NCBI GenBank assembly: GCA_032139905.1
Contig: JAQJDB010000007.1
Coordinates: forward strand, 1,426,001 to 1,490,000
Direction of reading: 5' to 3'
Length of the DNA: 64,000 bases
From: Nitrospira sp. MA-1
GTDB lineage: Bacteria > Nitrospirota > Nitrospiria > Nitrospirales > UBA8639
Part shown: piece by piece, positions 56,901 through 64,000 of the stretch
Numbering within the stretch: position 1 is the stretch's first letter
How the letters are laid out: each line of letters opens with the position of its first letter
The notes under the pieces: generated by a model
Database searches by the model: none
Seen by the model: only the letters and a program-made list of their open reading frames with translations
What the model was told of the DNA's origin: nothing
Made by a program: the position numbers and the translations under genes

Positions 56901-57257
56901 ACATTCAAAAAGATGACGTGATACGGTCAGCCAGACAAGGGGTTTATAGTGATTCCACTTTGTTTCCCGAGCATTCCCGTCTTGGAGTCAAGCCAATATA
57001 GGATATCTAGTAATATGGATTTTTCTGTAGTCTCCATTTTTTCTATTGTTCGAAGCCTGCCGTTCGGCTCCATGGGAGGATGCTCTTTTTCTTGGCGGGC
57101 CTTGTCTGAGCTTGGCGAGTTGGCCCGCCTTTTTCCCTGCATCCGCCCAATCTTATGAGGCCGAACGGGGCGTCGCTGGTTTGGGTCCTTTTGCCGAAAC
57201 AAAAAACCTGTCCTGAGCCCTGCCGAAGGAGACCTCGGCTGCCTGGCCGAAACCCGG
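56901..57257. repeat. Structured long repeat, copy B
   Basis: Direct repeat of 55014-55346, roughly 80 percent alike by eye. The four arms of the nested inverted repeats are kept: CCGTTCGGC (57060-57068) with GCCGAACGG (57160-57168), and GGCGGGCC (57094-57101) with GGCCCGCC (57122-57129), while spacers have changed. The 3' hairpin is interrupted by about 24 extra bases around 57209-57232 (contain CCTGAGCCCTGCCGAAGGA). Confidence 0.85.
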
Positions 57258-57399
57258 CACTTAAACGTTATTAGCATTCCGGAAAGGAAATGAGCGAGAA
57301 TGGCCATTCAACGCCATTTTTCTTATTTTTTACAGAAATAGTTTGGCGTTGAGAGAGCATTCTCTTTTTCTTGCTCTGAAGCGTCATTGAAGGGGAGCT

Positions 57400-57993
57400 A
57401 TGGCCAATCCGTGTCCACCATCGAAACCCAAAACACTTGTTCCTGCTGGAACCGGCTCAGATCTAAAATTTGCAAAGGCGCAGATTGGCCTCTTAAGACA
57501 AATGGCTCGGGATTTCAGGAGCAGGTTTAAGGTGGCTCTCTTTCGCAATAAAAAAGATGAGACCGTTCAAGGAACTCTGGCCCTTTTTTCGGGTCCAAGT
57601 GGCACTGGAAAAAAGATAGCAGCGGAAATCGTGGCCAAAGAGTTAAGACTTCCGATCTATCCCGTGAATCTCAACAAGGTCGTGAAAAAATATATCGGGG
57701 AGACGGAAAAGAATCTGGCGCGCGCGCTGAAGACTGCTGAAAACAAAAAGGCGGTCTTGCTGTTTGACGAAGCTGATGCCTTGTTTGGGAAACGGAGTGA
57801 GGTGAGAGATACCGCTGAGGGGTATGCGAATATCGAAGTCAGTTATTTTTTGAAAAAGTTGAAGGCCTATCCCGGACTGGTCATTTTGGTTTCCAACCAG
57901 AAGGCCGGCCTTGACCCTCAAACGGGATGTGGCTTGAAATATCATTTCAAGTTTTCCGCTCTGCGTTCCACATCTCCCTCAAAGAGAAGATGA
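57400..57993 (+). pseudogene. Truncated AAA ATPase
   Basis: 197 residues. Walker A is FSGPSGTGKKIAAEI, Walker B AVLLFDEADALFGKRSEVRD, and a sensor-1-like LVILVSNQKAGLD follows, all as in classical AAA ATPases. After LDP the sequence departs from the family and stops at 57993 without the second half (arginine finger, lid); a shifted frame retains a few family-like residues, so a frameshift is likely. The N terminus has no other domain. Probably a remnant, though a short protein would still be translated; no good ribosome binding site was checked beyond GGGGAG at 57392. Confidence 0.6.
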
Positions 57994-58150
57994 ACCGGAG
58001 AAAATAAATAGGGATTGGGTTCCACGTTTCACATCAAATACACTCGAAAGTTAGTGAAGGCTACATGTAAATGGGGACTGGTTGCTTTGAGGCCAACGTA
58101 ACCCGAAAAAGATCCGATCCTGCCATCTTACATCACCCGACTGTGTCTAC

Positions 58151-58942
58151 TTAACCGGGCGACTGACCGTTGCCGCAGCCCTGCCCTTTGGCTCGGATCT
58201 GAAGGAAGTCTTGATGTACGGGAATGCGATAGCCTCCACCGGGAATGGCAAAGTGGGCCTCAATATAGGCTTCGACGTCTTTTCGGCTGGGAGCATGCTC
58301 GATTTCGAGCAGATTGAGCATGAATTCGGCGACGGCATAGGTGGTGGAGAGGTCGGGGGTGTCGACATGTGCCGGATCGAGGGTAGTCATGACCTCGTAC
58401 TGGTTGCCGTGGTTGGCCCGGAATTGTTCGGCGGTCCGGCGGAGTTCAAACCTGTGGGAGAAGAAATGATGAAACATGTTCATGCAGCCGCTCTCGCGAT
58501 TCTGGAGGACGATGATGGTGACGCCCGTCGGGGACATCCAGGATACGAGGCGTTCGAGGTGCGCGAGCCATTCATCGGCACGGATGTAATAAAATGTATG
58601 GGAGGAGAGCACCAAATCGCCAGGGGTGGATGGCTGGGCGGACAGTATTGGCAGACTTATCGCTTCTGCAGTGGGAATGGCCTGTTGTAGTTGATTCAGC
58701 AGAAAGGCGTTTGGTTCGATGGCAATGGTGCGGTCGAAGGCGTCGGTGAAGGCGCGGGTGAGTTCGCCGTTCCCGGCCCCGGCATCGACGAACACCTGTC
58801 GCCCCGGCAGATTGTTTATGACTTGCTGCAGCCAACGCTTTGCGTTCCGTTTTTGGTCGGTATGATTTAAGAAAATTTGAAAGGCCTGCTTGTAGGCCTC
58901 CCCCTGGGAATCAAAGATGCGAATGTGTTCCTGGTCGGTCAT
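58151..58942 (-). CDS. Class I SAM-dependent methyltransferase
   Basis: 263 residues from ATG 58942, preceded by GGAGG; the frame opens at 59173 but the first 77 codons do not look like the family. Motif I is VFVDAGAGNGELTRAF, motif II ends TIAIEPNAF, and LVLSSHTFYYIRADEW is motif IV. The C-terminal part is alpha/beta of unknown specificity, and the tail is Gly-rich. Substrate unknown. Region is richer in GC than the genes before the island. Confidence 0.8.
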   Translation of the reverse strand: MTDQEHIRIFDSQGEAYKQAFQIFLNHTDQKRNAKRWLQQVINNLPGRQVFVDAGAGNGELTRAFTDAFDRTIAIEPNAFLLNQLQQAIPTAEAISLPILSAQPSTPGDLVLSSHTFYYIRADEWLAHLERLVSWMSPTGVTIIVLQNRESGCMNMFHHFFSHRFELRRTAEQFRANHGNQYEVMTTLDPAHVDTPDLSTTYAVAEFMLNLLEIEHAPSRKDVEAYIEAHFAIPGGGYRIPVHQDFLQIRAKGQGCGNGQSPG

Positions 58943-59317
58943 CGTTGGGGCCTCCGGTGATCTTTCGCAATGAAGAGGTATTTCCTGCAGTTTCCTGGAA
59001 AACGAAAACATGGTCCTGTATTTTTTGGTTCCACATCCGTGAATAACAGATAGTTTGTGACCTGGAAAAATTACGCTCAAAAAAATCTCAACAACCGCGA
59101 TGAAAAGAATGATATCAGGAACCAGGGAATTTAACATCCATGATTGGTTAAAGAAAAAACGAGGTTCAGTCATCCCACATACATATGGTCGAGTTGAATA
59201 ACCGTGAAACAGACCCTCGACTCTTTTTCGTTAATGGCGGCCTTTATGAATATTCTTCCATTTATTCCCATTTTTTTGTAGGGTTGGGTTCAACCGGAAA
59301 CTTCATAGGACCCAATT
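58943..59317. other. Intergenic between divergent genes
   Basis: About 375 bases; probably the promoters for the methyltransferase and SRAP genes. Nothing else seen. Confidence 0.4.
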
Positions 59318-59986
59318 ATGTGCGGTCGCTTCACACGCAAAGAGAATTTTCAGCATTTGGCGAAACAATTGGGGCTACAGGGCCTCCCACCAATGGGTCC
59401 TCGCTATAATATCGCTCCCTCGCAGTTCATAGCCTGTGTACGCACCAATTTTGAGACTCGACAACGAGAATGTACGGAATTGAAATGGGGACTAGTGCCC
59501 TCCTGGGCCAAGGATCCCGGCATCGGAAATAAGTTGATTAATGCCCGTGGAGAGACTGTGGCGGAGAAGCCAGCCTTCCGCAAAGCGTTCAAACACCAAC
59601 GCTGCCTGGTCTTGGCCGACGGCTTTTATGAATGGAAACGGGAAGGGAAAACAAAGCAACCTTTTTACGTTCGCTTCAAAGATCATCGGCTCTTTGCGTT
59701 CGCAGGCTTGTGGGAACGGTGGAAGCAAAACGAGACGGATACTTTGGAAACCTGCACACTTATTACGACTACTCCCAATGCGGTTATGGAACCTATCCAT
59801 CATCGTATGCCGGTTATATTATCTTCCAGGGACTTTGCTGACTGGCTTGATCCAACTGTGCAAGCTGTTGAGCGAGTCAATACGTTGCTCAGACCATTTC
59901 CTCCCGAAGAGATGGAAGCCTACCCCGTCAGTCAACTCGTGAATAATCCCAGAAATGATCGCCCCGAGTGTATAAACCCCATTTAG
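59318..59986 (+). CDS. yedK: SRAP-domain protein (HMCES/YedK type)
   Basis: Protects abasic sites in single-stranded DNA by making a covalent thiazolidine link. Cys2 after the removed Met (MCGRFT) is the crosslinking residue and therefore fixes the start. Other signature pieces: YNIAPSQ, LKWGLVPSWAKDP, INARGETVAEKPAFR, CLVLADGFYEW with the catalytic Glu, and IHHRMPVIL with the His. 222 residues is the normal length. It stands alone. Confidence 0.94.
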   Translation: MCGRFTRKENFQHLAKQLGLQGLPPMGPRYNIAPSQFIACVRTNFETRQRECTELKWGLVPSWAKDPGIGNKLINARGETVAEKPAFRKAFKHQRCLVLADGFYEWKREGKTKQPFYVRFKDHRLFAFAGLWERWKQNETDTLETCTLITTTPNAVMEPIHHRMPVILSSRDFADWLDPTVQAVERVNTLLRPFPPEEMEAYPVSQLVNNPRNDRPECINPI

Positions 59987-60386
59987 TCGCCCCACTGGTC
60001 AAATCCCCCTCTTTCTCATTCAGATGAAAGAGAGGAAATGACCAATCTTATTCTTGAAGGAAGTCTTTTTTTGTTTGCCCCCATGTGGAATGAACCCACT
60101 ATCGCCAATCTGCATCCACTGTCTATCCAAACCATTTAGCTCCGTTTTGAAAAAACCGTCGGGTCATGGTGATGACACGTCACGATTCCCTGCCTCTTAC
60201 GAATCCCTCCCATTTCGTGTAGACGGGCATTATACGATGCCGTTCCATTTTTAGGATCTTTTTTAAAGACCGGGAAAGCAAGGGTTTCTGTCAGTTGGTC
60301 TGAACATTCCCCCGTGGTACTCATAGGGTATACACAGTGTCACCCCCCGATCGGAATTAACCACAAATGTCAAGGATGGAGGTTTT
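59987..60386. other. Intergenic
   Basis: About 400 bases. A short inverted repeat (CTCTTTC near 60009 with GAAAGAG near 60026) follows the SRAP gene but has no T run, so I do not call it a terminator. No gene seen. Confidence 0.4.
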
Positions 60387-60872
60387 ATGAAAATGCATAC
60401 GTCGAAGTCAGTTTGGTCGCTCACCATGTTTCTGGTGCTTTCATTGGGTATGTGGGGGACGTCTACCTCTGCTCAAGAATCTGAATCGAAAGAGTCGGCA
60501 GCATTTTCGGACGTGGGGCCTTCCCTGCAGGAACTAGGGGAAGCCCAACGGGACATTGATCGGTATGAAGAAGCACAGGACAATTTCAATGAAAATGTTG
60601 ATCAATTTATGAATGACCGGATGCGGTACAACGAAGCCAGGGCAAAATTTGATCGATCGCGATCCATATATGAACAGGAAGAGCATCGGTTCAATAAAAC
60701 CTATGAAAAATTCAGCCGAGACCGCGATCGGTATTTAGAGGCACGGGACAAATTTGTGGGTGCCCGAGAAAGATTTCAAGATGCCCGAAGTAATTTCTTT
60801 GGTAGTTCGATTAACGCATCCAGCCGGTCTAATGACGGACGCATGAAGGATAACCCGGTCGATAAGCGGTAA
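60387..60872 (+). CDS. Secreted coiled-coil protein
   Basis: 161 residues, GGAGG before the ATG. The signal peptide ends near STSAQ. The mature part is a long charged helix with a repeating pattern (RYEEAQDNF, RYNEARAKFDRSR, RYLEARDKFVGARERF), roughly 18-22 residues apart, suggesting an extended coiled coil in the periplasm. No homology recognised. It begins a run of envelope genes on the same strand. Confidence 0.72.
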   Translation: MKMHTSKSVWSLTMFLVLSLGMWGTSTSAQESESKESAAFSDVGPSLQELGEAQRDIDRYEEAQDNFNENVDQFMNDRMRYNEARAKFDRSRSIYEQEEHRFNKTYEKFSRDRDRYLEARDKFVGARERFQDARSNFFGSSINASSRSNDGRMKDNPVDKR

Positions 60873-60989
60873 CCTGTTTATCGAGGAACAGGGAAGGAAC
60901 GAAGGAGTACTGATCTTACAAACTTTCAGCGAGACATTCTGATGAATTGTTTCATTCACGAATGAATTTAAAATAAGGAGTAAAGGTTT

Positions 60990-61301
60990 ATGAAATATTC
61001 AATCAAGATGAAAATGGTTGCTTGTCTTTTCTTTGTATTTTTGGCGGTGGGATGCGCGGGTGGTCCTCAAAAGGAAAGTTTCGGGGAACATATTGACGAC
61101 AGTGTCATCACGACCAAAGTCAAAACCGCTCTTCTCAGTGATCCCGAAGTGTCTGGCACGGATATCAATGTGACGACCTTCAAAGGTCGGGTACAATTAA
61201 ACGGTCTTGTGAATGACGCTCAGCAAATTGATCAGGCTGTACAATTGGCACGGCGGGTCGGTGGGGTCCAGGCAGTCGAAAACAATCTGTCCATCAAGTA
61301 A
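60990..61301 (+). CDS. BON-domain lipoprotein (first copy)
   Basis: 103 residues, AAGGAG before the ATG. The signal ends in a lipobox (LAVGC). The BON domain is clear: DDSVITTKVKTALLSDPEV, INVTTFKGRVQLNGLV and GVQAVENNL. BON domains bind phospholipid surfaces and occur in envelope stress proteins of the OsmY/DolP type. A paralogue follows 65 bases later. Confidence 0.88.
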   Translation: MKYSIKMKMVACLFFVFLAVGCAGGPQKESFGEHIDDSVITTKVKTALLSDPEVSGTDINVTTFKGRVQLNGLVNDAQQIDQAVQLARRVGGVQAVENNLSIK

Positions 61302-61366
61302 ATGAACCATGTCACGATGAGTTCAACTTGAATATCAAAGGTTTTTACTACGAGGAACCGTAGAAA

Positions 61367-61672
61367 ATGCAAAATGGCCTGGTTATCGGCGGGATCACTT
61401 TCATGATGATGATGTCCATGGGATGTGCAAGCAGTCCTCTTCATGAAAGTACGGGAGAATACCTTGATGATAGCGTCATTACCACGAAAGTGAAGACCGC
61501 TCTTCTCCGATGTCCCCTGGTGTCGGGTACCGATGTTCATGTCGAAACATTTAAAAATCGTGTTCAACTCAGCGGGTTCGTGGATGAAATGAGGCAAATT
61601 GACCATGCGATCCTCTTATCGAGAGAGGTGGAGGGAGTGGGCCTGATTGAAAATCGAATGAGTGTTAAATGA
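61367..61672 (+). CDS. BON-domain lipoprotein (second copy)
   Basis: 101 residues. Lipobox SMGC after a Met-rich hydrophobic signal (FMMMMSMGC). The BON domain (DDSVITTKVKTALLRCPLV, VHVETFKNRVQLSGFV) is close to the first copy, so the pair arose by tandem duplication. The mature copy carries an extra Cys (RCPLV). The ribosome binding site is weak (GAGG eleven bases upstream). Confidence 0.85.
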   Translation: MQNGLVIGGITFMMMMSMGCASSPLHESTGEYLDDSVITTKVKTALLRCPLVSGTDVHVETFKNRVQLSGFVDEMRQIDHAILLSREVEGVGLIENRMSVK

Positions 61673-61845
61673 AGAATACCTTTTCGGTTGAAATGGATTA
61701 AAAATATGCAGTGAGTGAAGGTGGCTCAGGAAGTAAAGGGGACCTTTGGTATTGTTCCTCTTATGGGAGTTTCCTTGGTCCTACATGAGAAGAAAAAATT
61801 GCTCGATGGACCTTGTTCATCTTTGCGTGCCCTTCGTTTTAAATC

Positions 61846-61872
61846 AAGGGATGGGGGCCTTCCCCCATCCTT
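61846..61872. terminator. Hairpin between convergent genes, probable terminator
   Basis: GGATGGGGG (61849-61857, with one bulged base) pairs with CCCCCATCC (61862-61870) around the loop CCTT. It lies between the second BON gene and the convergent small membrane-protein gene. T runs are short on both sides, so the strength is uncertain. Confidence 0.55.
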
Positions 61873-61892
61873 AGGCAACAAATTTTAAACGC

Positions 61893-62120
61893 CTATTGCC
61901 AAATCCAGTGATATGCCGACAGGCTTTCCGGCGTGGCCCTGAATTCCAGATAGAACGTAGCAAACATAAAAAACAATACCCCAAAAACAATTAAAATTAT
62001 ACGTTCCGTGAAAGATGGGGGTTGTTTCCTCCATGAACGGACTAAATGTGTTTGAGATTCATTCCTTCGTTCAAGGAGGATTTTCCCGCGATCCTCCCGA
62101 AAAAAATAGTCCTCATACAT
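61893..62120 (-). CDS. Small single-span membrane protein
   Basis: 75 residues from ATG 62120, chosen because GGAGG lies eight bases upstream; the frame opens at 62138. A charged N terminus (MYEDYFFREDRGKILLERRN) precedes one membrane helix (IILIVFGVLFFMFATFYL). Function unknown. Confidence 0.6.
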   Translation of the reverse strand: MYEDYFFREDRGKILLERRNESQTHLVRSWRKQPPSFTERIILIVFGVLFFMFATFYLEFRATPESLSAYHWIWQ

Positions 62121-62720
62121 AACTGTTTCCTCCATCAAAGAATTTGGAATTTCAGGCGATGCCTATAATTCAAAAATACGCGTGGTTGCCATACTGGGTG
62201 GTGTGATGACAGATCTCATCTTTTCTTTAAGGCATCTTAACGAAGAAACCCCGTCAGCTTGGTGCCGGGCTCTTCATTATGAATAGCATTTTCCAGGCCC
62301 AAAGAACCCACCATAAGGTATTAGCACAACATTCTAATATTTCATTGGTGGAATGACACGTTTTGAGAATTTCAAAAGAACCCGGAAATCATTCTCTAAG
62401 GGTCCACGCACTCAAATCCATTCATTATTGACCAGGATAAAATGGCAGACCATGCTGTTTAACTTAAAAAGTTGTTGCACCTGTGAACAAGTCCGAACCT
62501 CTTCCGGAAAATATTGTAATCATAAAAATTTATAAAGGGGCAGGGATGAGTTCCTCTGTTCCTTATAACGCGACCAAGAAATGTTTCTGGTCACGGACCA
62601 ATCGTAAAAATATCACGGTGAGAAGGGGTTTCTGAGAGGCGGATCGAGCACTTATTGGATCAAAATCGCACAGTGTGCTCACTGCAAAATCAATCATCTC
62701 TTGAAATCAGGGTAGTGGGA
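62121..62720. other. Intergenic
   Basis: About 600 bases. A plus frame at 62353-62535 has no ribosome binding site and an average composition for non-coding DNA. Nothing supported. Confidence 0.4.
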
Positions 62721-62888
62721 ATGAAGAATTTGGAAGGGGGAGAGTCGTGGCACCAGATGGTTGTCGGGGATGTCATGGAAGAAATGCCCTATTCTGAAGA
62801 CGTGAAACGAGAATCAGTTGCTAGCATCCTGATTGTTTTCAGGTCTGAATGGAAAAAATACCGATTCAAAATCTTCGGAAATGTTTAA
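62721..62888 (+). CDS. Possible small protein, 55 residues
   Basis: ATG 62721 follows GGGTAGTGGG, a poor ribosome binding site. The product begins MKNLEGGESWHQMVVGD and ends KKYRFKIFGNV. It is acidic and resembles nothing known. It ends 42 bases before the next gene, on the same strand. It may be spurious. Confidence 0.3.
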   Translation: MKNLEGGESWHQMVVGDVMEEMPYSEDVKRESVASILIVFRSEWKKYRFKIFGNV

Positions 62889-62930
62889 TTTATTTTTGAG
62901 GCACCAGCTTTGATATGGTAGAATCAGGCC

Positions 62931-63509
62931 ATGCGTCACTGGATTCTTAGTGGAGTATTGATTGCGAGTGGTCTTTTCTCAGGCCTTGAGGCGTGGGGAT
63001 TGGAATTTACTGCAGATCAGATCGTGAAGGTTGGGCGGAAGACCCAAAAGGCCAACCTGTACTATCGGGATGACCGGTGGCGGTTAGAGCACCAGTCGAT
63101 GGGTCCGGTCAACGTCACCATTGTGCGTAAAGACAAACAGGTGATGTGGCTGCTCCTCTCGCGAGTGAGGCACTTCAAGACCCTCCCCTATGATCCTGCA
63201 CAGGAACCGAAATTGAGCGAGCATCTGGAGGGGGAAGTCTCGCGGGAAGAGATTGGAAGGGAGACGCGCGAAGACCACCCGACGATCTTATACGAGGTGA
63301 CAGTGAAGGAGGGCGATCAGACCGATGTCTACTACCAATGGTTCGCCACCGACATTCAGTTCCCGATGCAGTTGACCAGGAAGGACGGGAGCTGGAGCGT
63401 GGAGTACCGACATGTGAGGTTGCGGCCGGTGACCGACTATTTATTTCAACTCCCACTGAATTTTCAGCCGCTGGAAGAGTTCGACCCGCCAAAGAAAGAA
63501 GAATCCTAA
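62931..63509 (+). CDS. Secreted protein, DUF4412-like
   Basis: 192 residues with a signal peptide (ILSGVLIASGLFSGLEAWG). The mature part is beta-rich: LEFTADQIVKVGRKTQKANL, WRLEHQSMGPVNVTIVRKDK, VMWLLLSRVRHF, then YQWFATDIQFPMQL and a proline-rich end. The strand order recalls DUF4412/LolA-like half-barrels that bind lipid, as a loose comparison. Periplasmic, function unknown. Confidence 0.7.
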   Translation: MRHWILSGVLIASGLFSGLEAWGLEFTADQIVKVGRKTQKANLYYRDDRWRLEHQSMGPVNVTIVRKDKQVMWLLLSRVRHFKTLPYDPAQEPKLSEHLEGEVSREEIGRETREDHPTILYEVTVKEGDQTDVYYQWFATDIQFPMQLTRKDGSWSVEYRHVRLRPVTDYLFQLPLNFQPLEEFDPPKKEES

Positions 63510-63709
63510 CCGCATTCAATGTCCTCACCTATTCGTTCAAAGGCGAGGTAGCCTGCGCCGGCTGTAATATCTCCTGATCACTAATTTCTCTGTCCGGACA
63601 CAAACCCTCCCTCGTTGGCGAAGGGTGATAATCTGTTGTGGCTTTTCCTGAGCCCGTAACGTTCGGTCCATGTTTGAATGCTGGAATGTATGTTTAGACA
63701 GATGAGGTG

Positions 63710-64000
63710 TTAACCGATCACTTGCATATGCTGCACGGTCAGTGTTGTCGCGGTAAAGTCTTCCTCCACCAAGCCCTCCAGAAGAAGTGGCCGTTCGTTT
63801 GTCAGTAGCGGTCCGTATCGTTGAAATATTTTCGGGAACAGCGTGGCGTCATAGAGCCCCGTGGTATCTTCGAGCGTGATAAATTCCATCGATTCGCCGT
63901 GTTTGGTCGATGCGGCTTTTTCCGTGATCAGCCAGCCAACCATCTTTACCCGACGGCCGATATGCATGGCCATCTCAGTCGCGCGGGTGATCTGCAGGTC
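63710..64000 (-). CDS. C-terminal end of a DnaE-type DNA polymerase (partial)
   Basis: The frame runs off the right edge of the window. The visible 96 residues contain RRVKMVGWLITEKAAST, MEFITLEDTTGLYDATLFP and LLLEGLVEEDFTATTL, the OB-fold (tRNA_anti) domain at the C terminus of DnaE and the error-prone DnaE2. Which of the two it is cannot be decided from this end; the lack of a long tail after the OB domain favours the DnaE2/error-prone type slightly. Confidence 0.72.
   Translation of the reverse strand, partial: DLQITRATEMAMHIGRRVKMVGWLITEKAASTKHGESMEFITLEDTTGLYDATLFPKIFQRYGPLLTNERPLLLEGLVEEDFTATTLTVQHMQVIG

Noticed and set aside
62353-62535. Plus-strand 60-residue ORF
   Set aside because: No ribosome binding site and no resemblance to any family.
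1-64000. tRNA, rRNA, CRISPR arrays and riboswitches
   Set aside because: I looked for T-arm-like GTTCGA contexts, regular direct repeats and long conserved leaders, including before metH, and found nothing convincing by eye.

Overview
The window reads as chromosomal DNA of a Gram-negative, free-living bacterium of moderate GC. Outer-membrane features are plain: a TonB-dependent receptor, a DUF481 outer-membrane protein, an OmpA-type lipoprotein, BON lipoproteins and BamE/SmpA-like proteins. The mix of B12-dependent MetH, B12-type radical SAM enzymes, heme-oxygenase-like iron enzyme, PAS-rich kinases and many lineage-specific small lipoproteins would fit Nitrospirota (Nitrospira-like). That assignment is inference from gene style; no rRNA or other marker is present to settle it. 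I found no tRNA, rRNA or CRISPR array.

Layout. 0-5.7 kb: housekeeping operon valS-nadC-birA (minus), a tiny basic ORF diverging from it, and a HAD phosphatase. 5.8-7.1 kb: a decayed IS110-type transposase locus. 7.4-12 kb: a membrane sensor kinase with a degenerate ATPase domain followed by an intact PAS hybrid histidine kinase. 12-15 kb: a methyltransferase and an overlapping mutY-like/Nudix pair for oxidised-guanine repair. 15.07-16.27 kb: a complete-ended IS3-family element with an ATAT target duplication but with nonsense-ridden transposase genes. 16.6-20.5 kb: lineage-type hypotheticals, a heme-oxygenase-fold enzyme and two BamE/SmpA-like proteins. 20.7-24.3 kb: metH.

25.5-31.6 kb holds the most unusual block: two tandem paralogous B12-binding radical SAM enzymes with a CX4CX2C cluster motif, a convergent J-like protein without HPD, a third radical SAM protein with CX3CX2C and a small lipoprotein, preceded by an exact 16-bp tandem repeat. 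31.7-34.9 kb: PhzF-like enzyme, MoaB, a thioredoxin-fold ferredoxin, a gamma-glutamylcyclotransferase-like protein and a membrane-anchored retropepsin-like protease. 35.3-38.6 kb: a TonB import set (His-rich secreted protein, receptor, TonB-domain protein). 39-42.7 kb: CBS protein, a solitary Flp pilin, an OmpA lipoprotein, and a Fur-family regulator followed by a MerC-like membrane protein. 42.9-53.5 kb: DAHP synthase, PilZ and FlgM-like proteins without other flagellar genes, two flavin reductases, a GT-B-like protein, a J-domain protein and DUF481.

53.5-58.1 kb looks like an accessory island: a yefM-yoeB toxin-antitoxin pair with a double-palindrome operator, two copies of a roughly 340-bp structured repeat flanking a PD-(D/E)XK-like fragment and a hypothetical gene, then a truncated AAA ATPase. 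58.1-64 kb: methyltransferase, SRAP DNA-protein crosslink protein, envelope proteins (coiled coil, duplicated BON lipoproteins), a secreted DUF4412-like protein, and the C-terminal end of a DnaE-type polymerase running off the window.
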